A DNA stretch of 64,000 bases, from NCBI GenBank assembly GCA_031555315.1, contig JAVBUO010000008.1, positions 124,001 through 188,000 of the forward strand, in the 5' to 3' direction. The notes beneath the pieces were generated by a model. It did no database searches. It had not been told where the DNA came from and saw nothing but the letters and a program-made list of their open reading frames with translations. The stretch is from JAVBJV01 sp031555315. Lineage in GTDB: Bacteria > Pseudomonadota > Alphaproteobacteria > Acetobacterales > Acetobacteraceae. Made by a program: the position numbers and the translations under genes. Every line of letters begins with the position of its first letter. The first letter of the stretch is position 1. Below, piece after piece: positions 35,405 through 44,512 of the stretch.

Positions 35405-37231
35405 TTATTCCACGGTGACGGATTTTGCCAGATTGCGCGGCTGGTCCACATCGGTGCCCTTCAGCACCGCCACATGATAGGCAAGCAACTGTACCGGGAT
35501 CGCATAGAGGATCGGCGCGACGAACGGATCGACCGTCGGCATCACGATGGTCTCGGACGCAATGCCCGACAGTTTCAGCGCGCCTTCTTCATCGCTGAAC
35601 ACAATCACCTGCCCGCCGCGCGCTGCCGCTTCCTGCACGTTCGACGCCACCTTGTCGAACAGCGGGCCGGACGGCGCGATCGCCACGATCGGCACCGCCG
35701 GGTCGATCAGCGCGATCGGACCGTGCTTCATCTCGCCCGCCGCGTAACCCTCGGCGTGGATGTAGCTGATCTCCTTCAGCTTCAGCGCACCTTCCATGGC
35801 GATCGCGTGTTCGGTGCCACGGCCCAGATACAGCACGTCGCGCGCCCGGGCGACGCGTTCGGCAATCTGGCGAATGCGCATGTCGTGTTCCAGCACCTCG
35901 GCCGCGCGGCCCGGCACTTCCAGCAGCGCCGCCGTCATCGCGGCTTCCTGCGCCGCGCTGATCGCGCCCTTGGCGCGCGCCATCGCCAGCACCAGACAGG
36001 CCAGCACGGTGAGCTGCGCGGTATAGGCCTTGGTCGAGGCGACGCCGATCTCGGGCCCGGCGATGGTCTGCAGCACGGCGTCGCTCTCGCGCGCCATGGT
36101 GCTCTCGGGCACGTTCAGCACCGACAGCACGTGCTGCCCGTTCGCCTTCATGTAGCGCAGCGCCGCCAGCGTGTCGGCCGTCTCGCCCGACTGGCTGACC
36201 AGCAGCCCCATCCCGCCCGGCGTCAGCGGCGGGCAGCGATAGCGGAATTCGCTCGCCACATCGATATCGGCCGGCAGGCGGGCGATGCTCTCGAACCAGT
36301 GCCGCGCCACCAGCCCGGCATAGAACGCGCTGCCGCAGCCGCTGATCGTGATGCGCGCAATGTCGGCCAGCCGGAACGGCAGATCCGGCAGCACCGCGGC
36401 CCGCGTGCCCGGGTCGACCATCTGGTGCAGTGTATCGCCGATCACCGCCGGGTGTTCGTGCAGTTCCTTTTCCATGAAGTGGCGATAGTTGCCCTTGCCG
36501 ATCGCCGCCCCGGTCAGCACGGTCTGCTTGATCTCGCGCTGGACCGGATCGCCGTGCGCATCGAAGAATTCCGCGCCGGCCTGCGTGACCACCGCCCAGT
36601 CGCCATCGCGCAGATAGGCGATGCGCCGGGTCAGCGGGGCCAGCGCCAGACCGTCGGAGCCGACGAACATCTCGTCATCGCCGAAACCCACCGCCAGCGG
36701 CGCGCCGTGTTGCGCGCAGATCAGCAGATCCGGGTGCCCGGCGAACATCAGCGCCAGCGCGTAGGCGCCCTCGAACCGCGCGAATGCGGCGGCGGCGGCT
36801 TCGCGCGGCGCCATCCCCTGCTTCAGATGCAGGTCGACCAGCTGCGCCACGGTTTCGGTGTCGGTCTCGCTGGCAAAAACCTGGCCGGATTTTTCCAGTT
36901 CGGCGCGCAGCTCCGCGTGGTTCTCGATGATGCCGTTATGCACCACGGTGACCAGCGCAGTGCTGTGCGGGTGCGCGTTGTTCTCGGTCGGCGCGCCATG
37001 CGTCGCCCAGCGCGTGTGGCCGATGCCGATCGTGCCGGGCAGCGGCCGGTCCGTCAGCGTCTGCGCCAGATTGCCCAGCTTGCCCGAAGCGCGCCGCCGC
37101 TCGATTTTCCCATCGACCAGCGTGGCGATTCCCGCGCTGTCGTAACCGCGATATTCCAGCCGGCGCAGCGCATCCAGCAGCAAGGGCGCCGCCTGCGCCG
37201 TTTTGCCGATCACACCCACGATCCCGCACAT
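35405..37231 (-). CDS. glmS: Glutamine-fructose-6-phosphate aminotransferase (isomerizing)
   Basis: Makes glucosamine 6-phosphate, the first step toward UDP-GlcNAc for peptidoglycan and lipopolysaccharide. The 608 residues begin MCGIVGVIG, with Cys2 as the glutaminase nucleophile. The two SIS sugar-isomerase domains follow, and the C-terminus ends DQPRNLAKSVTVE, the normal family ending. The frame is open upstream in the glmU region, but the Cys2 requirement fixes the start at 37231, two bases after the glmU stop. No glmS-type ribozyme is visible upstream. Confidence 0.97.
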   Translation of the reverse strand: MCGIVGVIGKTAQAAPLLLDALRRLEYRGYDSAGIATLVDGKIERRRASGKLGNLAQTLTDRPLPGTIGIGHTRWATHGAPTENNAHPHSTALVTVVHNGIIENHAELRAELEKSGQVFASETDTETVAQLVDLHLKQGMAPREAAAAAFARFEGAYALALMFAGHPDLLICAQHGAPLAVGFGDDEMFVGSDGLALAPLTRRIAYLRDGDWAVVTQAGAEFFDAHGDPVQREIKQTVLTGAAIGKGNYRHFMEKELHEHPAVIGDTLHQMVDPGTRAAVLPDLPFRLADIARITISGCGSAFYAGLVARHWFESIARLPADIDVASEFRYRCPPLTPGGMGLLVSQSGETADTLAALRYMKANGQHVLSVLNVPESTMARESDAVLQTIAGPEIGVASTKAYTAQLTVLACLVLAMARAKGAISAAQEAAMTAALLEVPGRAAEVLEHDMRIRQIAERVARARDVLYLGRGTEHAIAMEGALKLKEISYIHAEGYAAGEMKHGPIALIDPAVPIVAIAPSGPLFDKVASNVQEAAARGGQVIVFSDEEGALKLSGIASETIVMPTVDPFVAPILYAIPVQLLAYHVAVLKGTDVDQPRNLAKSVTVE

Positions 37232-37233
37232 GC

Positions 37234-38538
37234 TCAATGTCTCCTTTTCGACCGCGCACCGCGACCGGGTTTGATCTCCTGACGCGCCCGCGCGATGACC
37301 AGCGCATCGTCCGGCACGTCGTCGGTCACCACGCTGCCGGCCGCGATCAGCACGCCCGCCCCGATCGTAACCGGCGCCACCAGCGCCGTGTCGGATCCCA
37401 CGAAGCTGTCCGCGCCGATCACCGTGCGGTGCTTGTGCGTGCCGTCGTAATTGCAGGTGATGGTGCCCGCGCCGATATTGGCGCGCGGCCCGATCTCGGC
37501 ATCGCCCAGATAGGACAGATGATTGGCCTTGGCCGCCGGCCCCAGATGCGCGGCCTTCAGTTCGACGAAGTTGCCGACATGCGCGCCGACATCGACCAGC
37601 GTGCCCGGGCGCAGCCGCGCATACGGACCGACCACCGCGCCGTTTTTCACCACACAGCCTTCCAGATGGCTGAAGGCACGGATCTCGGCGCCGCCTTCCA
37701 CCCGCACGCCGGGGCCGAACACGACATGGGGGCCGATCAGGCAATCCGGCTCCAGCACCGTATCCCACGACAGGAACACGGTCTCGGGCGCCGTCATGCC
37801 GACCCCGACCGCCAGCGCGGCCAGCCGCATGGATTTCTGCACCTCGGCCTCGGCAATGGCCAGTTCGGCACGCGAATTCACCCCCAGCAGTTCGGATTCC
37901 AGCGCCGCGACCGCCGCGGTGCGCGCCCCCTCGGCCGCAGCCAGAGGAATGACGTCGCCCAGATAGTATTCGCCCTTGGCATTGTCGTTCTTCACCGCGC
38001 CCAGCCAACGGCGCATGTCGGCGGCCGGCGCGCAGACCACACCCGCATTGCACAGGCCAACCGCGCGCTCGGCCTCGCCCGCTTCAGCGAATTCGACGAT
38101 CCGCGCGACGTAACCACCTTCTTCGATGACCCGGCCATATTTTCCCGGATCGGCCGGACGCATCGCCAGCAGCGCCAGCGCCGCATCCCCGGCCAGCACG
38201 CGTGACAGCAGCCGCTGCATCGTCGGCGCTGTGATCAGCGGGTTGTCGGCGTACAGCACCGCCACCAGCCCGTCGCCGAACGCCGCCGCCGCCTGCGACG
38301 CCGCGTGCGCCGTGCCCAGCCGGTCCTGCTGGACCACCACCGCGTGCGGCGCGGCCTGTTGCGCCAGCGCCTCCATGTCCGGCCCGATCACCACCACGAT
38401 GCGATCGAACACCGTCTCGCACGCCGCGATCAGGTGGCGCAGCATCGGACGACCAGCCAGCTTCTGCATCGCCTTGGGCTGCGACGAACGCATCCGCGTT
38501 CCCAGTCCCGCCGCCAGAATGATCGCCGTTGTCTGCAT
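37234..38538 (-). CDS. glmU: Bifunctional UDP-N-acetylglucosamine pyrophosphorylase / glucosamine-1-phosphate N-acetyltransferase
   Basis: Last two steps to UDP-GlcNAc. The 434-residue protein has an N-terminal nucleotidyltransferase domain with AAGLGTRMRSSQPKAMQKL. A left-handed beta-helix acetyltransferase domain follows, with hexapeptide repeats (VGAHVGNFVELKAAHLG, GAGTITCNYDGTHKHRT). It is a little shorter than E. coli GlmU (about 456). It sits directly upstream of glmS, so the pathway enzymes are co-expressed. Confidence 0.95.
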   Translation of the reverse strand: MQTTAIILAAGLGTRMRSSQPKAMQKLAGRPMLRHLIAACETVFDRIVVVIGPDMEALAQQAAPHAVVVQQDRLGTAHAASQAAAAFGDGLVAVLYADNPLITAPTMQRLLSRVLAGDAALALLAMRPADPGKYGRVIEEGGYVARIVEFAEAGEAERAVGLCNAGVVCAPAADMRRWLGAVKNDNAKGEYYLGDVIPLAAAEGARTAAVAALESELLGVNSRAELAIAEAEVQKSMRLAALAVGVGMTAPETVFLSWDTVLEPDCLIGPHVVFGPGVRVEGGAEIRAFSHLEGCVVKNGAVVGPYARLRPGTLVDVGAHVGNFVELKAAHLGPAAKANHLSYLGDAEIGPRANIGAGTITCNYDGTHKHRTVIGADSFVGSDTALVAPVTIGAGVLIAAGSVVTDDVPDDALVIARARQEIKPGRGARSKRRH

Positions 38539-38691
38539 CTCGAACCCCGAACCAGTCTTCCGTGCGGGGAGTAACCTTCCCCTCGCAGGGCGGCAAGCCA
38601 GTGAATGTCACGTCTTTTTTCACCATGAAACAGATAGGGGCTTGCCATCCCGCCCGCCTGCCCCTAGGAAGCCCGTCCATCGCAGGATCGT

Positions 38692-38766
38692 GGGTGCGTA
38701 GCTCAGCGGTAGAGCATCGCCTTCACACGGCGGGGGTCACAGGTTCAATCCCTGTCGCACCCACCA
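38692..38766 (+). tRNA. tRNA-Val (anticodon CAC)
   Basis: A complete cloverleaf: acceptor stem GGGTGCG/CGCACCC, D arm GCTC..GAGC, anticodon arm with loop TTCACAC (anticodon CAC, valine), T arm ACAGG-TTCAATC-CCTGT, and an encoded CCA end. It lies 153 bases from the divergent glmU start and forms a single-gene unit. Confidence 0.96.
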
Positions 38767-39011
38767 CGATCCTCCATCCCAGATGCTCCCCAATTTTCAG
38801 TATTATCAAGTTCACCATATACCGTTCTTTCCGAACAGGACTGCCCTATCAGTTGAATCCGCTTGATATTTGCAAATTCTTTGCAAGTTGCCCTATTTTC
38901 TGCTTAATTTTCAGAGTTGCATATCAATCTGACCTGATCATCTATAACGTTAATGATGGTCAGCCGCATACGCTGCCCCATGGTGGTCTGAAGCGAGTAG
39001 CTGAATTAGTT
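38767..39011. other. AT-rich intergenic region
   Basis: This 245-base stretch between the tRNA gene and the first duplicated lipoprotein gene is clearly more AT-rich than its surroundings. I see no gene, RNA or convincing promoter match in it. It most likely holds the promoter of the lipoprotein gene. Confidence 0.4.
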
Positions 39012-39791
39012 ATGACACGCACAGTTTTGACGTTTTGGTCTAGAAACTTTCTCCTTTTCCCGGCGCTGTTACTTGCTGCGTGCCTGGAAAGCGGTCTGGC
39101 GACCGGAGATGCCGCGGGAACGCCTGCGCCACGTGTCTATACCACGCCATTCCCGGCCGCACGTCTGTCGGCGGCGCGCCGCAGCACGCCGGAGACACCG
39201 CCTGAACAGCCCGCTGCGCCGGCACAGCAACAGACCGCGACCGCACCACAACCGACCTCCATTCCCTTGCCGCCACAAACCCCGGCGGCCCCCGAACAAC
39301 AGGCGGGCGCTTCCCCGGCTCTCACCGGCTCCTCTGAACCTGTCGCGGCGCCCGCGCCTTCGCCACAACAGCAGACATATACACAGCCGCAAACGCAGCC
39401 CCTCGCCCCCGATACGGCATTTCCGCCCGCCCAGGCAGGAGGAAGCGATGCCATGGCCAGCGTTCCAGCGGTTCCGGTCGCCCCGCCACCGGTCATCCCG
39501 GCGGTGCCGGCGCAGCCGCTGCGCGACCAGAGCAGCCCTTCGATTCGGCGGTATATCGGGCAGAATGCCGATGCCATCGCCAGTACTTTCGGCACGCCGT
39601 CCCGCAACACCCCCTCGGGAACGGGGGCCAACTGGATCTATGAAAGCGGAGGCTGCCGTCTGAGCGTCATGATCTTCCCGGAGGTCGCAACCGGCAGACA
39701 GCGGGTTGCTTTTGCGGAAATGCAGATGCCTGGTGATACCGGTGCGACAACCCAAGCCTGTATTTCACATCTTCGCGCCTCGCGCCGATAA
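39012..39791 (+). CDS. Proline-rich lipoprotein, duplicated module copy 1
   Basis: A 259-residue putative lipoprotein. The leader carries a lipobox LAAC (in FPALLLAACLES). Residues about 40-170 are a low-complexity linker rich in Pro, Ala and Gln. The C-terminal 80 residues form a compact domain: RRYIGQNADAIASTFGTP, then WIYESGGCRLSVMIFPE, then a final cysteine near the end. The shape resembles small outer-membrane SmpA/OmlA-type domains, but that is inference. It is the paralogue of the product of 41248-42033. The longer open frame upstream runs through the tRNA gene, so the ATG at 39012 is the sensible start, although its ribosome site is weak. Confidence 0.7.
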   Translation: MTRTVLTFWSRNFLLFPALLLAACLESGLATGDAAGTPAPRVYTTPFPAARLSAARRSTPETPPEQPAAPAQQQTATAPQPTSIPLPPQTPAAPEQQAGASPALTGSSEPVAAPAPSPQQQTYTQPQTQPLAPDTAFPPAQAGGSDAMASVPAVPVAPPPVIPAVPAQPLRDQSSPSIRRYIGQNADAIASTFGTPSRNTPSGTGANWIYESGGCRLSVMIFPEVATGRQRVAFAEMQMPGDTGATTQACISHLRASRR

Positions 39792-39833
39792 AAAGACTAA
39801 GTATGCAAGCGGATTTCATATAAAGATCGTATT

Positions 39834-41111
39834 ATGACAAAAGCCGTTCGTTTCCTGTGCGTGCCATTTGCCGTTCTGCTGCTCGCCGGCGGCTTTGCGT
39901 GGATGGCCTATTTTTCCGCCTCCCGGCTGGAAGATTCCGATCGCTGGCTGCGAAACATCGTGCACCAGCAGGCTGCGGAAGAAGCGCTGCTCGTCATGCA
40001 CGCGCTCGACACACAACTGGAGGCCTTCCAGCCGGAAGAGGTCGCACCGTTACAGGAGCGGGTGCGTGAACTGGCTGGATCGACGCGGGTGATCCGTCTG
40101 GTCATCGGCATTCCCGACGCATCGGGGGAAAACCTGATGCTGGTCGCGTCCGAGCCGCCGATTCAGGCCGGCTCGCCCGACGAGAGGCGCATTTTCGATT
40201 CCATCCTCGCCCAGGTGCGTGAACTGCCGCCGTCCAGTAACGGGCGGACGAGCTGCTCCGGCTATCTGCCGTTCAACGTTCAGCCCGCCACGCGCGACGG
40301 GCAGCGCCTGACATCGATCGCCATGCAGGAATCCGCCGCCGGATGCTGGCGTATTCTGGTTGGCTGGCGCGAAAGATCCGCTATCCGCACGACGATGGAT
40401 GCGTCGTTCTGGAGCATGCCGCAGATGCAGGAAATCATCATGGCCGCTACCACGGTGGCCGGGCTGGCGCTTTTCCTGCTGATCGTCGTCGGCGCCATCA
40501 TGGCACGCGTGGGCAACTCCGCAACGGCACGGCCGCGGCAGGGAGAAGCCGCATCCGACAGCCTGTCTCCGCGGAAGCGCCAGCAGGCCGAGCAACTCAC
40601 CACGGAGCTGGAACATTTTTTCCAGCTGGTTTCACAGCGTCTGCCCGACGTGTCCAGCAAAGGCCAGTCGAAGCTCATGGGGCTTATCCTGGCCGCGCAA
40701 CAGATCCGGAACATCGTGACCTCGGGCGCCTCGCCTGTTGGCGCCACCCACCCGCCGCCCGCAGACGCTTCGGCTCCAGCTTCGGACACGCCGGACATGG
40801 ACGTGGAACTCGCCGTCACAACGCTGAAACAGGCCGAGGAAAGCGCGGAAGCCGAAGCAGAAACGGACGTCGAAGCCGAACCGTCTGCCACACCGGAAGA
40901 ACGACCCGAAGCCCCAGTGGAATCGGATTTCGCGACAATGCCGGAACAAACCACCTCGGCCGAGAGCGGCATTCCGCAGCCGGAAGAAACACCGGAACCG
41001 GAACCAGTTTCCGAAACCGAGCAGGCGGCGCGTCAGCTTCATGCATCCACGTTTGCACCGCCGCCCATTCCCCGGGCATCGGAACCGGTAACCGAAACGG
41101 GGGCGAGATAA
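39834..41111 (+). CDS. Membrane protein with periplasmic sensor-like domain, duplicated module copy 1
   Basis: A 425-residue protein. One membrane helix lies near residues 5-28 and another near 203-226, enclosing a periplasmic domain of about 170 residues. This has a conserved cysteine pair (CSGYLPF and GCWRILVGW). A cytoplasmic helix region follows (about 245-295), then a long acidic, Pro/Glu-rich tail that looks disordered. The layout is that of a sensor kinase input half, but no kinase domain is present. It follows the lipoprotein gene by 42 bases and is followed by a strong terminator. It matches residues 1-230 of the 521-residue product of 42197-43762. Confidence 0.72.
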   Translation: MTKAVRFLCVPFAVLLLAGGFAWMAYFSASRLEDSDRWLRNIVHQQAAEEALLVMHALDTQLEAFQPEEVAPLQERVRELAGSTRVIRLVIGIPDASGENLMLVASEPPIQAGSPDERRIFDSILAQVRELPPSSNGRTSCSGYLPFNVQPATRDGQRLTSIAMQESAAGCWRILVGWRERSAIRTTMDASFWSMPQMQEIIMAATTVAGLALFLLIVVGAIMARVGNSATARPRQGEAASDSLSPRKRQQAEQLTTELEHFFQLVSQRLPDVSSKGQSKLMGLILAAQQIRNIVTSGASPVGATHPPPADASAPASDTPDMDVELAVTTLKQAEESAEAEAETDVEAEPSATPEERPEAPVESDFATMPEQTTSAESGIPQPEETPEPEPVSETEQAARQLHASTFAPPPIPRASEPVTETGAR

Positions 41112-41114
41112 CGG

Positions 41115-41150
41115 AAAACCCCGCATCACAATCGAGGATGCGGGGTTTTT
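41115..41150 (+). terminator. Intrinsic terminator after module copy 1
   Basis: A perfect 13-bp stem beginning AAAACCCCGCATC, a 9-base loop and a T-run. It ends the first lipoprotein/membrane-protein unit four bases after its last stop codon, so the second unit must have its own promoter. Confidence 0.92.
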
Positions 41151-41247
41151 CTGGCTGTTCTTGCCACCGCCAGCAATCGACCGCGTCTTTCGGGACATCG
41201 TTCCCGAAGGGCATTTTGTAACAGATGTCTTATTTAGAGTGTGCCCG

Positions 41248-42033
41248 ATGCATTATACTGGCTTGCTGACTGGGTTGACGCTTGGCGCATGTGTCTTGAC
41301 CGGTTGTTCCAGTTCCAACAATTCTACGCTGTCCTCGTTTCTATGGTCCGACGTTTCCCCGGCCGCAACGAACACGCCGCGGAACATGCGGCTGGCAAAT
41401 CAGGGCCGGACAGCCCAGAATCAGGCACAGCGTGCCCAGATGTCCACGGCGCGCACCCCGGACAGTCTCAATCAGAGCGCGTCAGCCCGCACATTCGTTT
41501 CCGCCGATGTTGCGGCACAGGCGCATGTTCCGCAACGACTGGCACAAACCGCCGGTTCTCCGGTTGCGCCTGCTGCACCCCATGCCGCCGTCGCAGCTGT
41601 TCCCCAGGCAGCGCCTCCATCCGATGTCATCACCGCATCTCCTGTTCCCGCGACCCCCGTTCCCGCGCCCCCGAGCCCCGTTCAGCAAGTCGCGGATGCC
41701 CCTATCCAGGCCATCGAATCCGACCTGCCGGAAACGGTCACGGCGTCGAACGCGGCGACATCCGCCATCACACCGTCACTGCCGGCCTTCAACGCACGCA
41801 GCTATGTCGGCCGTCCGGCCAGCAGTATCATCAGCACGTTCGGCCCCCCCGCCAGCCGGACACAGGTCGGCGCGGGCGAGCGCTGGATCTATAACAGCAA
41901 CGGCTGCCGCCTGAATGTCCTGATCTTCCCGGAAGCCAGAACGGGGCAGCAGCGCGTGACCCACGCCGATCTGCAGCCCGGGGCGGGCAGCTCTGTCCAG
42001 GCCTGCACAGAACAACTACACTTACGCAGATGA
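41248..42033 (+). CDS. Proline-rich lipoprotein, duplicated module copy 2
   Basis: A 261-residue putative lipoprotein with lipobox LTGC (in GACVLTGCSSSNN). As in copy 1, a long Ala/Pro/Gln/Val-rich linker leads to a C-terminal domain. That domain aligns closely with copy 1: SYVGRPASSIISTFGPPASR, WIYNSNGCRLNVLIFPEA, then VQACTEQL. Both copies keep the glycine-cysteine GCRL and the terminal cysteine, which could pair. The ATG at 41248 was chosen because it starts a proper lipoprotein leader; the frame extends upstream into the terminator region. The function is unknown. Confidence 0.72.
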   Translation: MHYTGLLTGLTLGACVLTGCSSSNNSTLSSFLWSDVSPAATNTPRNMRLANQGRTAQNQAQRAQMSTARTPDSLNQSASARTFVSADVAAQAHVPQRLAQTAGSPVAPAAPHAAVAAVPQAAPPSDVITASPVPATPVPAPPSPVQQVADAPIQAIESDLPETVTASNAATSAITPSLPAFNARSYVGRPASSIISTFGPPASRTQVGAGERWIYNSNGCRLNVLIFPEARTGQQRVTHADLQPGAGSSVQACTEQLHLRR

Positions 42034-42196
42034 ACGGACAGTTTTCCGAAATATCGCTTGCTCATTGCCCTCTGCTCTCTTCCGTTTTGCAGACCAAGGG
42101 AAGATTTCGTCCGGCCGTGAATTGTTCCGAGGAACGTCCCCGAAAGGCAGATCCGGTTCGAACGGAACGGCCGCACCCGAACCAGGAGCTTCTTCC

Positions 42197-43762
42197 ATGA
42201 GCTTACGCCGCCCCCCTTCTCTGCTGCTGTATCTGCCCCTGCTGGTGCTGTTTTTCCTGGGAAGTTTCTTTTTCATCAACACACGGGTGGGAACGGCGAG
42301 TGATACGGTCCGCCGGCTGGCATTGCAGCAGGCGAACGACGACATCGACGTCGTCGGGAATGCGCTGCGTGCCGACCTGCTGAATTTCCAGCAGGACAAC
42401 ATCGCCGCCTTGCAGTCCCGGGTACAGGACATGGCGGGGACGACGCGCGTGATTCAGCTGGTGCTGAACATACCTGGCGAGGACGGGGAAATCCCCATCC
42501 TGATCGCCGCCGCCCCTTCGCTCGATGCGACGGATTCCCCCGAGGCAGTGTTCGATTCCATCAATGCCCGGCTCGCCCCGCTGACACGGACGCAATCGAA
42601 CGCTCTGGAAACCTGTTCCGGAAAAGTGCCGATCGATCCGGGCACAACCCTGGGGCGGAACCAGAAACTGACCGGGATCGCATTGCAGGCCTCTCCTTCA
42701 GGATGCTGGCGCATTCTGGTCGCCTGGCAGCAGGGCACGGCGATCGACACGCTGGTGCGCAGCCTGCCGCTGTCGACATTCGGCCCCATGCAGCAGGTCA
42801 CCGCCGCCATCATTCTGACGGCCATCTTCGCGCTGGCGCTGTTCGCCGTCATGCATCTGCATTTCACCCGTTACGTCAGAGCGACCACACCGCAACTTCA
42901 GCAGGTGCCCCTCTCATCCGTGGTCGGCAAGCCCGAAGAGCCGCCGCCCGCGGCAAAGGACAGCACGCCGGCACCGCCGATTCCCGTCGCCGAAAGCGCG
43001 CTCGGCGCGATGGAGATGTTGATCGCCGCGGCCCGCAAGGGACTGCCGCGCGATACGGAAAAGGCCAGGTTGCGGCTGGAAACCATCATCGCCGACATCG
43101 AACATATCCGTCACAATCTGGCCAACGGCCTGCTCACCGAGCAAGAAAACCGGCTCGGCGACACGCCGGACGACGAATTGGAGCCGCTGCCCCCGCCTCC
43201 TTCGGTCATCAATCTGTCGCAGCAGACCACGCGCGCCCTGCAGACCCTGCAGGCGACGTTCGAGGAACACGGGATCATCCTGTCCCCCGCCATCTTCCCG
43301 GATGTGCAGATCCACGGCATCGCGACACAGACCGGCGACATGGTCACCCGCCTGCTGGAACGCGCCGCCGCCGAAACCGAGGCCGCCGATACGCTGATAG
43401 TCCGGGTCTGGGGTCAGGACGGCTGGGCCTTCCTGCAGACCGAAGGGGTGAAGAACGCCTCGCGGACGCAGGATGCTGAAGACGACGCCGAGGCGGAGCC
43501 CCCGGAAGAGCCCCCGGAAAAACCGGCTTCGGATGCGGATTCCGAAGATTCTCCTGCCGCTGAAGCGGCCCCAGAAGCCGGGACGGAAGCCGATATCGAA
43601 GACGGCACCGCGCCCATCAAGATACACCCGCACGATTACGATGTTGCGCTGCAAGGGCTGTCACACGATGCGACATCGATGAACGGCAACCTGGTCGTCG
43701 AGGTGCTGCCCGGAGAAACCACCAGCGTCCGGCTGACGATCTATCTGCCCGCCGCCGTCTGA
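42197..43762 (+). CDS. Sensor-kinase-like membrane protein with degenerate ATPase region, duplicated module copy 2
   Basis: A 521-residue protein with the same input half as copy 1: helices near residues 8-28 and 196-220 and a periplasmic domain with AGTTRVIQLVL, CSGKVP and GCWRILVAW. The cytoplasmic part is longer. After a helical stretch (about 270-320) it ends SVRLTIYLPAAV, which resembles the last strand of histidine-kinase ATPase domains. However, no phosphoacceptor-histidine motif and no N or G box with the usual Asn and DxGxG residues are visible, so it is probably not an active kinase. An acidic insert lies at about 435-480. An AGGAG ribosome site supports the start at 42197. Confidence 0.72.
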   Translation: MSLRRPPSLLLYLPLLVLFFLGSFFFINTRVGTASDTVRRLALQQANDDIDVVGNALRADLLNFQQDNIAALQSRVQDMAGTTRVIQLVLNIPGEDGEIPILIAAAPSLDATDSPEAVFDSINARLAPLTRTQSNALETCSGKVPIDPGTTLGRNQKLTGIALQASPSGCWRILVAWQQGTAIDTLVRSLPLSTFGPMQQVTAAIILTAIFALALFAVMHLHFTRYVRATTPQLQQVPLSSVVGKPEEPPPAAKDSTPAPPIPVAESALGAMEMLIAAARKGLPRDTEKARLRLETIIADIEHIRHNLANGLLTEQENRLGDTPDDELEPLPPPPSVINLSQQTTRALQTLQATFEEHGIILSPAIFPDVQIHGIATQTGDMVTRLLERAAAETEAADTLIVRVWGQDGWAFLQTEGVKNASRTQDAEDDAEAEPPEEPPEKPASDADSEDSPAAEAAPEAGTEADIEDGTAPIKIHPHDYDVALQGLSHDATSMNGNLVVEVLPGETTSVRLTIYLPAAV

Positions 43763-43777
43763 GTCACCCCGTCACAT

Positions 43778-43805
43778 CCCCCATCGCCACGGCGATGGGG
43801 GTTTT
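43778..43805 (+). terminator. Intrinsic terminator after module copy 2
   Basis: An 11-bp stem CCCCCATCGCC/GGCGATGGGGG with a 2-base loop, followed by TTTT. It terminates the plus-strand unit. The T-run touches the stop codon of the convergent phoB gene, which itself lacks a downstream T-run on its strand. Confidence 0.88.
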
Positions 43806-44512
43806 CATTCCGTATCCAGAGCATAGCCGGCAGCGCGCACGGTGCGGATCAGGTCCGCCTCGCCTTCGGCGTTGATGGCGCGCCGCAAACGCCGGATGTG
43901 AACATCCACCGTGCGCAGCTCGACATGAATGTCCTGCCCCCAGACGCCGTTCAGCAAATCCTCGCGCGTGAAGACACGGCGCGGCCGCTGCATGAAGAAT
44001 TCCAACAGCCGGAACTCGGTCGGTCCCAACGAGACGGTACGCCCGTTGCGCTGCACGCGCATCGTTTCCAGATCCATTTTCAGATCGGCGAACGTCAGCG
44101 TTTCCCGTGCCGCCGCACCACCGGTGCGGCGCAGCAGCGCACGCACCCGTGCCAGCAGCGCGTCGATGCTGAACGGTTTGGTAATGTAATCGTCCGCACC
44201 GATATCCAGCGCCCGCACCGCATCCTGGTCTTCCGTGCGCGCCGTCACGATGATCACCGGCAGCGACCGGGTCGCCGGCTGGCGGCGCAACTGGCGGCAG
44301 ACCTCGATCCCGGACAGCGCCGGCAACATCCAGTCGAGCAACACCAGATCGGGTTTTTCCTCGGCGATCTTCAGCAGCGCTTCCTGACCATCGCTCGCCT
44401 CGTCGACCGAGAACCCCTGCTTTTCCAGATTGTAGCGCAGCAGCGTCACCAGATCGGCCTCGTCCTCGACCACCAGAATGCGCGGCTTCTGCAATGCGGA
44501 AATAACCTCCAC
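43805..44512 (-). CDS. phoB: Phosphate regulon response regulator PhoB
   Basis: Transcription factor activated by phosphorylation under phosphate limitation. The 235 residues form an N-terminal receiver domain (DEAD acidic pocket, phosphorylation site D60 in LVLLDWMLP, lysine in ITKPF) and a C-terminal OmpR-type winged helix (REDLLNGVWGQDIHVELRTVDVHIRRLR). The annotated first codon is GTG and overlaps the phoU stop. A GGAGG site lies just after it and would fit an alternative TTG start at 44494. It is the last gene of pstSCAB-phoU-phoB. No phoR kinase gene lies in this window. Confidence 0.93.
   Translation of the reverse strand: MEVISALQKPRILVVEDEADLVTLLRYNLEKQGFSVDEASDGQEALLKIAEEKPDLVLLDWMLPALSGIEVCRQLRRQPATRSLPVIIVTARTEDQDAVRALDIGADDYITKPFSIDALLARVRALLRRTGGAAARETLTFADLKMDLETMRVQRNGRTVSLGPTEFRLLEFFMQRPRRVFTREDLLNGVWGQDIHVELRTVDVHIRRLRRAINAEGEADLIRTVRAAGYALDTE

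Noticed and set aside
37232..37260. A glmS ribozyme upstream of glmS.
   Set aside because: Only two bases separate glmU and glmS, so there is no room for a leader structure.
38770..39010. AT-rich segment next to a tRNA gene as a sign of an integrated element.
   Set aside because: No integrase, no repeat of the tRNA 3' end and no mobile genes follow; the downstream genes look chromosomal apart from their duplication.
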